16,861 bases of DNA from Armatimonadota bacterium (GTDB taxonomy: Bacteria > Armatimonadota > Armatimonadia > Armatimonadales > Armatimonadaceae). Where the stretch lies: the NCBI GenBank assembly GCA_030833025.1, contig JAURHZ010000018.1, positions 1-16,861 on the forward strand, given 5' to 3'. The position numbers were made by a program, and so were the translations under genes. Shown here one piece after another: positions 6,618 to 13,565 of the stretch; within the stretch, counting starts at the first letter, position 1, and the number at the start of each line of letters is the position of its first letter. The notes beneath the pieces were generated by a model that searched no databases, was not told where the DNA came from, and saw nothing but the letters and a program-made list of their open reading frames with translations.

Positions 6618-8665
6618 TGCATCAACTCCAGCATCCGCATTGCACCAGCATCAATGGTTACATCGATGATGAAGCGCCCATCGTGCCGCGGCTTCAGATT
6701 CCAAGTTTTATTCGTATCGGTATCGATAACACGGATGTCCTTGTAGGGAGAATGGGTATCCGGTAGCCCAAGTGCCGCTGTTTGGCGTTCAGGTCCAGGA
6801 TTGTAGGCTACTAATAAGCTGTGGCCGGCGTGATTGTCAAGTGTATGGATGATGGCATCTATGTTACGACCATCGGGTCTTCTTAAGTGCGTGATGTCAC
6901 TTTCGAGAAGCCGTCTATACTTCTTGAATTTGCTCACTGCTTTGATGACTATTGCCTTTGTCTCAGGTGCATCGTAGAGACGTGGTCCACGGTAGCAGGC
7001 CTGCACGCCGTAGCCAAGGCAGCTATCCAGATGCCGTTTGTAGTCATCCAAGTGTTCACAAAGCGGTTCGATTGTAGCATCCGCGCCACCACCGTGATAT
7101 TGCACGAGGGGAACAAACATCCAGCCCATGGATGGCAGTTTTTCCCATGTTCCATCAAACATATTCTGTCGTGCATGAATGTGTTGAAGGGACCTTGGAA
7201 GGGACCAATTAGTCTCACGGTAGCCCATTCCGACTTTGTTGGACCCACAAAGGAAGTATGTGTCAGGGACATTTAGATAAATGTCGTTTTGGCGACACCA
7301 AATGTACAGATCACGTATAAGCTCGAATTGTCTCCACTGCGAATCCAGCTTGCCATTGTGTCCGGGATGTTTAGTCGAAGCACAAACATCACCGGGATAG
7401 CTCCCATCATGTTCGAGGAGGTCAAAGCCAGTCGCCTTCAAGAAGCGCTTGATCCGCTTAAAGTAGTCAAGTCCCCACGATGAACAAAGACAAGGAGAGT
7501 TTCCAAAAATGGTGCCTCCAGTCTTTCCAGTGGAAGGGTTGATTACGTCATCTTGAGGAGACACGCTTCGGCTTGCAAGGAGGCTGTAACCCCCTATACG
7601 AATATTTTTGGAGTGAGCGTAATCGGCATATGCTTTAAACTTGTTGATGTTAGGAAGGGAGGTGTCTTCCATGTTCAACCCTGATCCGAAGGAAAAGATC
7701 ACCATCTCAAAACCGCATTCAGCGCACTGATCAATTGCGGTTTTGACTGTTTTCTCATCCGTCGATGTCAGATGAAGCATTAATGGGTTGTCAGCTGTCC
7801 ACGGAGCCAACCCCTTCCATGCGTTTCGTATATCGCGCCCACGTTGTTCTCGTTCCGTGGATGCATGGCATACCATGATTGCTCTTGGCGATGTGAACTT
7901 ATCGTTTGGCGCAAGATCGATCTCTGGTCCATTAGGTAGGGTACAAATTAGCCTACAAGGCGTCTTTAGCTCGTAGTTAACCTGTGTTGTAAATGTTTCA
8001 TCTGTTGTCCACGTTCCGATCTGATTCGCGGATGAGATTGTCATCCCGTGGAACATAAAATCCGAGAGCACGGTAATTGACTGACGTTCCCATTGAGTCG
8101 TTGGGTCTACGACCGAGTCCGGCTCAACGGTTAGAAGTTCTTCAAAGACGATGGTATTGAGGCGAACGGTTGCAGATGTGACATTAAGAACTTCAACCTG
8201 CTTTTCGACGACCGGGAGGTCATCGAAAAGCGTGTGGCGGACTTGTACCCGGACACCTTTCGCTGGTCCCTTTGTTAGTTCGATAGTACCCACAAGAGAG
8301 ATGCCATTTTTTGCTGAACGCTTGGGTGACGGAACTGGATGCTTAAAAGGTTCTGTACGCACACCAAGGAAGATCGAATCCTCGTTCAGTGGACGAAGTT
8401 TAGCAATATCCGAATTCAGTAGAAACGCCTGATCTGTTTGACCTGTTGCTCCACCAACAGTATAGGTCTGACCATTGATTGTGACTATGGATTCGCGTGA
8501 TGTTGCACGAACAAGCTCTATTTCTGGACCGACAAGTGAACGCCGTTGGACGGAAATGGTTGCCATCGTTTGATGGCAAAGTACAGTGCGCGACACGAGT
8601 CCATTTGAGAGGGTGAAGGCAGCTGCTCCGCCGAAGCGCTTGTGTGAAATACGTGCTGTGTTCAT
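6614..8665 (-). CDS. Predicted glycoside hydrolase, alpha-galactosidase-like (clan GH-D-like fold), substrate unknown
   Basis: A 683-residue protein without a signal peptide, so probably cytoplasmic. The layout suggests three parts. A beta-sandwich region (about 1-285) starts with TLSNGLVSRTV, typical of the opening of GH36-type enzymes. A TIM barrel (about 290-600) contains CGFEMVIFSFGSG, then GFDLLEHDGSYPGD (412-426), where Asp420 or Asp415 sits where the nucleophile of GH36/GH27 enzymes lies, and LNVPDTYF (464-471) and ETNW (484-487). A C-terminal beta domain (about 605-683) contains LLVAYNPGPERQ. I cannot assign a CAZy family; proteins like this are usually annotated only as alpha-galactosidase or hypothetical. 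The ATG at 8665 is 17 nt beyond the gltA terminator, so its promoter is unclear. Its stop overlaps the downstream oxidoreductase gene. Confidence 0.65.
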   Translation of the reverse strand: MNTARISHKRFGGAAAFTLSNGLVSRTVLCHQTMATISVQRRSLVGPEIELVRATSRESIVTINGQTYTVGGATGQTDQAFLLNSDIAKLRPLNEDSIFLGVRTEPFKHPVPSPKRSAKNGISLVGTIELTKGPAKGVRVQVRHTLFDDLPVVEKQVEVLNVTSATVRLNTIVFEELLTVEPDSVVDPTTQWERQSITVLSDFMFHGMTISSANQIGTWTTDETFTTQVNYELKTPCRLICTLPNGPEIDLAPNDKFTSPRAIMVCHASTEREQRGRDIRNAWKGLAPWTADNPLMLHLTSTDEKTVKTAIDQCAECGFEMVIFSFGSGLNMEDTSLPNINKFKAYADYAHSKNIRIGGYSLLASRSVSPQDDVINPSTGKTGGTIFGNSPCLCSSWGLDYFKRIKRFLKATGFDLLEHDGSYPGDVCASTKHPGHNGKLDSQWRQFELIRDLYIWCRQNDIYLNVPDTYFLCGSNKVGMGYRETNWSLPRSLQHIHARQNMFDGTWEKLPSMGWMFVPLVQYHGGGADATIEPLCEHLDDYKRHLDSCLGYGVQACYRGPRLYDAPETKAIVIKAVSKFKKYRRLLESDITHLRRPDGRNIDAIIHTLDNHAGHSLLVAYNPGPERQTAALGLPDTHSPYKDIRVIDTDTNKTWNLKPRHDGRFIIDVTIDAGAMRMLELMQ

Positions 8666-8682
8666 GAATCAGTCCGGATATG

Positions 8683-8719
8683 AAAAGACCGGGGTCGCTT
8701 TGGAAAGCAAACCCCGGTC
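8683..8719 (-). terminator. Rho-independent terminator after gltA
   Basis: Read on the minus strand, a perfect 9-bp arm GACCGGGGT (8711-8719) pairs with ACCCCGGTC (8687-8695). An inner 4-bp extension (GCTT/AAGC around a TCCA loop) follows, then TTTT at 8683-8686. It starts 14 nt after the gltA stop and ends 17 nt before the ATG of the next gene on the same strand, so it may act as a partial terminator controlling flow into the glycoside hydrolase gene. Confidence 0.85.
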
Positions 8720-8733
8720 GTAGCGGTTAGCGA

Positions 8734-9900
8734 TTATGGACGTTGTTCGATAGGGATGAACTTGTAGTCACGTGGGCCAACATAGATGGATGCTGGTCGA
8801 ATCAGACGAGCATCTTCGATCTGATCCAACATGTGTGCCGTCCAGCCGCTGGTACGCCCAATCGCAAAGATAGGTGTAAAGAGTTCGGATGGGACTCCTA
8901 CAGCGTGGAGGATGAGCGCTGCAAACAGTTCGACGTTTGCATAGAGATCACGTCCTGGCTTCAGCTCAGCAAGAACCTTGACTGTAGTGTCTTCGACTGC
9001 CTTTGTGAGGAGCAACAGGTGGTCATCTCCAGTGAGAGCGGCCATGCGCTCAGCAGCGGTCGACAACAACGCAGCACGAGGATCACGCACTTTGTAGACA
9101 CGGTGTCCAAAGCCCATGATTCTGCGACCACTGAGCATCTCGTTGCGGATAAAGGCATCAGCGTTCTCAGGCGAACCAATTTCCTGCAACATCTTGAGAA
9201 CGGGTCCTGGAACACCGCCGTGCTTGGAACCCTTTAGGGCTCCGATCGCACCGGTCAGTGCAGAAACCATGTCAGAGTCTGTACTCAGGATCACTCTGCC
9301 AGTAAATGTAGATGCGTTCAATCCATGCTCGGCAACAGCGACGAGGTATGCATTTAGTGCATCGACGCGTGGCTGGGAAGGCTCTTCGCCTTCTAGCATG
9401 TACAAGAATCCAGCGGCAAGATTATGTTCTGGTTTTGGATGAACAATGTCAAGGCCTTGGCTGATTCGGTATGCATGTGCAACGATCGCGGGCATCTGAG
9501 CTTGCAAACGCGCTGCGCGCTCCTTGTTGACTTCGATATCCAATGAGCCAAGGTTTTCATCACCGATGGACAACATCGATGCGCCAATTCTCACGATATC
9601 CATGCCAGTCGCTTTGCTACCGATTGTTTTCAGGCACTCAACGACTTCGGATGGCAGCTCTCGAGCCGCAGACATTGATTTGAGGAGAGTATCCAGCTCG
9701 GATTGGTTTGGAAGCTTTCCGTGCCACAGGAGATACGCGACCTCTTCAAAAATCACATTGCCTGAAAGCTCACTGATGTCATAGCCGCGCAGCGTCAGCT
9801 TGCCATTTTGGCCATCCACTTCGGCGATGTTGGTCGCTGCGGCAACAATGCCCTCAAGTCCACGCGCAACTTGTGGCTGATTCGTTTCAGTCGTACTCAT
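8734..9900 (-). CDS. gltA: Citrate synthase (type II, Gram-positive/actinobacterial-like)
   Basis: Condenses acetyl-CoA and oxaloacetate to citrate, the entry step of the TCA cycle. The 388-residue length fits the shorter non-proteobacterial form. Catalytic and substrate residues are visible: VAEHGLNASTFTGRV with His192, KHGGVPGPVLKML with His227, MGFGHRVYK with His266, and FAIGRTSGWTAH with a substrate Arg near 349. The usual catalytic Asp of NVDFYS appears as Glu324 (NVELFAA); some related citrate/2-methylcitrate synthases share Glu here, so a 2-methylcitrate synthase role cannot be excluded. It is transcribed alone: its own promoter about 75 nt upstream, terminator at 8683-8719. GAGG lies 13 nt before the ATG, a rather long spacing. 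Confidence 0.93.
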   Translation of the reverse strand: MSTTETNQPQVARGLEGIVAAATNIAEVDGQNGKLTLRGYDISELSGNVIFEEVAYLLWHGKLPNQSELDTLLKSMSAARELPSEVVECLKTIGSKATGMDIVRIGASMLSIGDENLGSLDIEVNKERAARLQAQMPAIVAHAYRISQGLDIVHPKPEHNLAAGFLYMLEGEEPSQPRVDALNAYLVAVAEHGLNASTFTGRVILSTDSDMVSALTGAIGALKGSKHGGVPGPVLKMLQEIGSPENADAFIRNEMLSGRRIMGFGHRVYKVRDPRAALLSTAAERMAALTGDDHLLLLTKAVEDTTVKVLAELKPGRDLYANVELFAALILHAVGVPSELFTPIFAIGRTSGWTAHMLDQIEDARLIRPASIYVGPRDYKFIPIEQRP

Positions 9901-9971
9901 TCGGACAGGTCTTCCTCAATGAAAAATCTAAGGTGTGTTGGCATCGCCCAATGCGGCCACATCGCCACGTG

Positions 9972-10001
9972 ATTCTAGCGTACACATACAGGCGAATTCA
10001 A
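9972..10001 (-). promoter_or_regulatory. Promoter of gltA
   Basis: Minus strand: TTGAAT (9996-10001), an 18-nt spacer, and TAGAAT (9972-9977). Transcription would start near 9965, giving a leader of about 65 nt before the ATG at 9900. It lies back-to-back with the PLP-gene promoter. The intergenic region 9901-10058 holds these two promoters and no gene. Confidence 0.6.
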
Positions 10002-10022
10002 TAGGGAGGCGACCTAGCTTCG

Positions 10023-10052
10023 TTGGGACAGTCTGCATATGTTTGGTAGAGT
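10023..10052 (+). promoter_or_regulatory. Promoter of the PLP-enzyme/XRE-cupin pair, leaderless type
   Basis: TTGGGA (10023-10028), an 18-nt spacer, and TAGAGT (10047-10052). Only 6 nt separate the -10 box from the ATG at 10059, so the predicted transcript starts at or within 1-2 nt of the start codon. No Shine-Dalgarno sequence precedes this gene, in keeping with leaderless translation. Confidence 0.55.
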
Positions 10053-10058
10053 ACACCA

Positions 10059-11159
10059 ATGCATACTGACAAATCCGGTGGTAATGAACTGCGTGGGTTG
10101 ACGCTCGCCATCGACCGAAGCGTATCGTTTACGCATGTGCCTGGCGATGACCGTCAGCGCTATGCACGCTGCTCGCATCCGACGGCCCTTGCACTCGAAC
10201 GCGACATAGCGGCTCTCGAATATGCCGAAGCTTGTCGTGTAACATCCAGCGGAATGGCTGCTATCTCAGCAGTCCTGATGGCTGTTTCTCGTCCTGGAAC
10301 CCGAGTGTTTACACACACAAGTGCATATTCTGGAACCCTCAAACTGATTAGTCGGCTTGCAGAACAGTGGAGTATCAACCACCAACCGATTGACCTAACA
10401 TCTGCTGACTCGCTACACCAAGCGGAAACGAATCCCGGCGATGTACTCTGGTTGGAAAGTCCGGCGAACCCAACCATGGACATCCTTCCATTACGAAGCC
10501 TCGCGACAGCTGCTAAGCACCTTGGCATCGTCACAGTTGCTGACAACACTTTGTGTACACCCATCGGATGCAATCCGCTTAAGTTAGGGGTGGACATCGT
10601 TGTCCACTCTGCTACAAAGTACATGGGCGGGCACGGCGATGTGCTTGCCGGGGCGATTTGTACATCGAATGAGTTGATGGAACGCATCGAGCCTTGGAGA
10701 ATCTTGCTTGGAGGAACGCTGTCAGCAGATGCAGCCTGGCTAGTACATCGTGGGTTGTCGACACTTGAAATGCGGTTTGCCCGGCATTGCGAAAATGCTC
10801 GCGTTGTTGCAGCGTTTTTGCGTAGCCATCCATCGGTTACAACGCTAAACTTCCCAGGTGAACCCGGAAGCGAACTCTATGACGTGGTTAAGTCCGAGCA
10901 TCCAGGTGGCATTGGCGGACTCCTGAGTTTCCACTATGCAGGCTGTGTTGATACGATGCTGTCAAAGTTGAAGCACTGTAGTATCGCGCTTTCACTTGGT
11001 GAGCCCATGACCCTGATTGCACATCCGGCAAGTATGCTGCGCTGCGATGGTGGTCATTCGGCCCTCGGAGAGCTTTGTCCAAATCTGATTCGTGTTGCGG
11101 TTGGTCTGGAGGACCCATGCTTGGTGATAAACGACCTGAAACAGGCAATGCTGGCTTAG
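10059..11159 (+). CDS. Cys/Met metabolism PLP-dependent enzyme (cystathionine gamma-synthase/beta-lyase family)
   Basis: A fold-type I pyridoxal-phosphate enzyme of trans-sulfuration. Visible features are the YAR phosphate motif contributed to the partner subunit (Y35, R37), TSSGMAAI (62-69) for the cofactor phosphate, WLESPANPTM (131-140), ADNTLCTP with Asp162 against the pyridine nitrogen, and HSATKYMGGHGD with Schiff-base Lys187. LIRVAVGLED lies near the C-terminus. At 366 residues it is slightly shorter than the usual 380-400. The usual NPT after the YxR motif is SHPT (CSHPT), and the conserved TH of the LIxHPAxMTH segment is LR (HPASMLR), so the exact reaction (gamma-synthase, beta-lyase, gamma-lyase or O-acylhomoserine sulfhydrylase) cannot be fixed. 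Its 3' end overlaps the regulator gene by 43 nt. Confidence 0.85.
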   Translation: MHTDKSGGNELRGLTLAIDRSVSFTHVPGDDRQRYARCSHPTALALERDIAALEYAEACRVTSSGMAAISAVLMAVSRPGTRVFTHTSAYSGTLKLISRLAEQWSINHQPIDLTSADSLHQAETNPGDVLWLESPANPTMDILPLRSLATAAKHLGIVTVADNTLCTPIGCNPLKLGVDIVVHSATKYMGGHGDVLAGAICTSNELMERIEPWRILLGGTLSADAAWLVHRGLSTLEMRFARHCENARVVAAFLRSHPSVTTLNFPGEPGSELYDVVKSEHPGGIGGLLSFHYAGCVDTMLSKLKHCSIALSLGEPMTLIAHPASMLRCDGGHSALGELCPNLIRVAVGLEDPCLVINDLKQAMLA

Positions 11160-11731
11160 GGCCAGACCCGATCACGCTCGGTGCAAGAATTCAGAGAATA
11201 CGCTTGCGAATGAATCTTTCCGTCCGGGATGTCGCTGATAAAGCTGGAGTGAACAAAAACACGATTTTGCGCCTTGAGAAAGGGCTGACACCTTCGTACA
11301 CAACGCTGAACCGCGTATGTGAAGCTCTCGGAATACACATCGCACAGTTAACCCGCCAAGATGCCCATGACGAGACAACAATCGCAGTACATAGTCGAAG
11401 CAATGAGGGACGGTCCCAGCTTGCCGCCGATGAAACTGCTCTTCTGACATCGCTTGAATGCCGGCTCCCCGATGGCCGTATCAATAGCGCCCTGCTTGAG
11501 CTGTATGACCGTACAGAACCTGTGAATCACCCTGGGGAAGAGTTCATTTTTTGTTTGCGGGGGACTGCACTGTTGACGGTTGGGGGGCAAACCTATACGC
11601 TAGGCGAGGGAGATGCTGCTACATTTTGGAGCACTGAGATACACATGTATGCTCCAGCTGAGGAAACTCCGGAAGAATCCTTGCCAGTACTGTTGCTGAC
11701 AGTTTGGCTTGATACCCGTGATGAGCGCTGA
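11117..11731 (+). CDS. XRE-family regulator with C-terminal cupin sensor domain
   Basis: The 204-residue protein has an XRE helix-turn-helix at about residues 20-75 (LGARIQRIRLRMNLSVRDVA, then KNTILRLEKG and YTTLNRVCEALGI). It is followed by a cupin_2 domain from about residue 125 with HPGEEFIFCLRG and GQTYTLGEGDAATF and a later His in STEIHMYAP. This is the architecture of SutR/PuuR-type regulators. I chose ATG 11117 because GGAGG ends 4 nt before it; a TTG upstream at 11075 has no such support. The start lies 43 nt inside the PLP enzyme gene, implying translational coupling. By analogy with SutR it may sense a sulfur or amino-acid metabolite and control the neighbouring PLP gene; this is inference. 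Confidence 0.85.
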   Translation: MLGDKRPETGNAGLGPDPITLGARIQRIRLRMNLSVRDVADKAGVNKNTILRLEKGLTPSYTTLNRVCEALGIHIAQLTRQDAHDETTIAVHSRSNEGRSQLAADETALLTSLECRLPDGRINSALLELYDRTEPVNHPGEEFIFCLRGTALLTVGGQTYTLGEGDAATFWSTEIHMYAPAEETPEESLPVLLLTVWLDTRDER

Positions 11732-11755
11732 TACCCAAGAGGGGAACGAACAAAT

Positions 11756-13027
11756 ATGATGTCCATTGGAATAATTGCGACCTTGGCAATGCTTGGAACA
11801 GCACCGGGCCAGCAGACGACTGCGAAACTGAACTACGATGCAAAAGCAACCACCACTGCCCGCGTTGGTTACATGCCGATTCGCATTGAGCTTACGTCCA
11901 TCAAGCCCGAATCCGTCAAGAAAGAACCTGTCTACACTGGCACGGCCCGCTATGGAGTCATAAAAGCTGGTGACAGCAAGAAGTCCAACATTGCCGTCGT
12001 CGTAGATGAACCCGCTGGTGGAGAATTCCGCATTTATGTTGACTCGAACGCAGATGGCGATCTGACCAATGATGGTGAATCCACCTGGTCGAAGAAAACC
12101 GACCAGGGTAATGGACGAACCCTGTATGGACCAGTCGATAGGACGGTCAAGGCCAGCTATGAGGGCCGCGGACGTAAGTCTGTAGATACTGGAATCAGCC
12201 TTTATAGAATCGCAAGCCCATCGCTGGATGCGCTACTGATGTACCGGACAGGTGGACGTACGGGTGATGTGAGCATCGGTGGTACTACCTTCAAGGCAAC
12301 CTTGGTTGAGAACGACACCGATGGACTTTATGCAAAGTCTGTTGATGACAAGGACCAGCCACTTCCTGGAAACGTAAAGTCCGGACGACCTGTTTGGTTG
12401 ATTCTTGAAGCGGATGGTAAGAAGCAGCAAGTCGATATTCGGATGCCATTTGAAGTTGCAGGCAAGTCATATGTTGCGAATGCCACAAATGATGGATCCA
12501 CGCTTACAGTAGAGCCAACGACCCGTGTCGCAAAGAAGGCTCCGGCTGCACCACAGCGCCCGCCAATCCTTGCAAATGGTAAGGAAGCACCAGACTTTTT
12601 GGTAACAACTCCGGAAGGAGCCGAGGTCAAGCTTGCGGACTATAAAGGCAAAGTAGTCATTCTTGACTTCTGGGCCACGTGGTGTGGACCGTGTATGCGT
12701 TCGATGCCACATCTCGAACAAGTCTGGAAGAAAGTTCAATCGAAGAATGTAGTCGTGCTAGCTGTTTGCGTATGGGATGACAAGTCTGCCTACGACAAAT
12801 GGGTGCCTGAAAACAAGAGCAAGTTTACATTCCCATTGCTCTTTGATGCAGCCGCAAAAGACAACTCGAAATCGATTGCATCCGCAAAGTACGGTGTTTC
12901 CGGTATTCCAAGCACATTTGTGATTGGTGCGGACGGAAAGGTCGTCGAGGGTATCGTTGGATTTAGCGGCGACAGCGACAAGCGTGTCGAAGAAGCCTTG
13001 AAAAAGGCCGGAATCAACATCGACTAG
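11756..13027 (+). CDS. Secreted TlpA/AhpC-like thioredoxin with a long unrecognised N-terminal domain
   Basis: Residues 1-19 look like a short signal peptide (MMSIGIIATLAMLGTAPGQQ). Residues about 25-255 form a beta-rich domain I do not recognise; it contains an Asp/Asn-rich loop D96-SNADGDLTNDGE-108 resembling a calcium-binding DxNxDG loop. A Lys/Ala/Pro linker (about 256-270) leads to a TlpA/ResA-type thioredoxin domain (275-423) with the redox motif WCGPC (C310, C313), the cis-Pro region SGIPSTFVIGADGKV, and VILDFWATW before it. Such proteins reduce disulfides or apocytochromes outside the membrane and receive electrons from DsbD or CcdA, which fits the downstream genes. AGGGG lies about 11 nt before the ATG; the second codon is also ATG. 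Confidence 0.82.
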   Translation: MMSIGIIATLAMLGTAPGQQTTAKLNYDAKATTTARVGYMPIRIELTSIKPESVKKEPVYTGTARYGVIKAGDSKKSNIAVVVDEPAGGEFRIYVDSNADGDLTNDGESTWSKKTDQGNGRTLYGPVDRTVKASYEGRGRKSVDTGISLYRIASPSLDALLMYRTGGRTGDVSIGGTTFKATLVENDTDGLYAKSVDDKDQPLPGNVKSGRPVWLILEADGKKQQVDIRMPFEVAGKSYVANATNDGSTLTVEPTTRVAKKAPAAPQRPPILANGKEAPDFLVTTPEGAEVKLADYKGKVVILDFWATWCGPCMRSMPHLEQVWKKVQSKNVVVLAVCVWDDKSAYDKWVPENKSKFTFPLLFDAAAKDNSKSIASAKYGVSGIPSTFVIGADGKVVEGIVGFSGDSDKRVEEALKKAGINID

Positions 13028-13038
13028 GTTAACGAAAG

Positions 13039-13075
13039 GGGGCACCGCGTCCGATGATGGACTCAGCGGTGCCCC
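13039..13075 (+). other. Intercistronic hairpin between the TlpA-like and DsbD-alpha genes
   Basis: A perfect 10-bp stem GGGGCACCGC (13039-13048) with GCGGTGCCCC (13066-13075) is extended by GTCC/GGAC (13049-13052 with 13059-13062) around a GATGAT loop, with a TCA bulge. It begins 11 nt after the upstream stop and is followed by ATCACTTTG rather than a T-run, so it looks more like an mRNA-stabilising or attenuating element than a standard terminator. It ends 20 nt before the next ATG. Confidence 0.65.
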
Positions 13076-13095
13076 ATCACTTTGAGGACAATGAA

Positions 13096-13563
13096 ATGAC
13101 ATTAATGCCTGTAGCTGCGATTGTGATGACGATGGTCGGTAGCACTGTGTTAGGGCATATGCCACAGGCATTACCCGGCTTTCTGACAGAGGCAAAGGCG
13201 GTTGCTCCGAAGTCTGTCAAGAAAGGCAAAGAGTTTTCCGTTCCTGTCACATTCACCGTAAAACCTGGCTACCATGTGTATGCGCCAAAGCCCGGAGATG
13301 AAAACGCGATTCCAACGACAATCGAATTGGAAGATGGCAGTGCCTACAAGATTGCTTCTGTGAAATGGCCGGATGCACACAAGGATCCGATGGGCGTGAT
13401 GATATTGAGCGGAAAAATCGATGTCACCGTTCAGCTGGTTGCACCTGCCACAAAGGTGAGCAAATCTGTGCTGAAGTTGAAACTACGGTCACAAGGTTGT
13501 GATGACTCATCTTGCCTGCCTCCAGCAACTGTTTCCCTTATGTCTGTGATTGAAGTTAAGTAG
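13096..13563 (+). CDS. Stand-alone DsbD alpha-like (DsbD N-terminal) periplasmic domain protein
   Basis: The 155-residue protein starts with a hydrophobic signal-like segment (MTLMPVAAIVMTMVGSTVLG). The mature part has the immunoglobulin-like DsbD alpha fold signature: KKGKEFSVPVTFTVKPGYHVYAP (about 42-63) and the redox-active pair in RSQGCDDSSCLPP (C135, C140). In DsbD this domain takes electrons from the membrane domain and passes them to periplasmic clients. ATG 13096 was chosen because GAGG lies 8 nt upstream; an earlier ATG at 13054 lies in the loop of a strong hairpin and would add a hydrophilic stretch before the signal. Its stop is 2 nt from the dsbD start. It is clearly a paralogue of the alpha domain in the downstream DsbD. 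Confidence 0.83.
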   Translation: MTLMPVAAIVMTMVGSTVLGHMPQALPGFLTEAKAVAPKSVKKGKEFSVPVTFTVKPGYHVYAPKPGDENAIPTTIELEDGSAYKIASVKWPDAHKDPMGVMILSGKIDVTVQLVAPATKVSKSVLKLKLRSQGCDDSSCLPPATVSLMSVIEVK

Positions 13564-13565
13564 AT

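Larger units (their letters stand above)
9901..10058. other. Divergent intergenic region with two promoters
   Basis: It separates gltA (minus) from the PLP enzyme (plus). It contains the two promoters listed separately, whose -35 boxes are 21 nt apart facing outward, and the gltA leader. TGCATA occurs at 10034-10039 and 10060-10065, flanking the plus-strand -10 box. This could be an operator for the XRE-cupin regulator, but the repeat is short. No small gene or RNA could be supported. Confidence 0.5.

Noticed and set aside
11075..11116. TTG start for the XRE-cupin gene
   Set aside because: No ribosome site, a larger overlap with the PLP gene, and extra residues not typical for the family; ATG 11117 has GGAGG in front.
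13054..13095. Earlier start for the stand-alone DsbD-alpha gene
   Set aside because: The ATG lies in the loop of a strong hairpin and would place polar residues ahead of the signal-like segment; the ATG at 13096 has GAGG 8 nt upstream.
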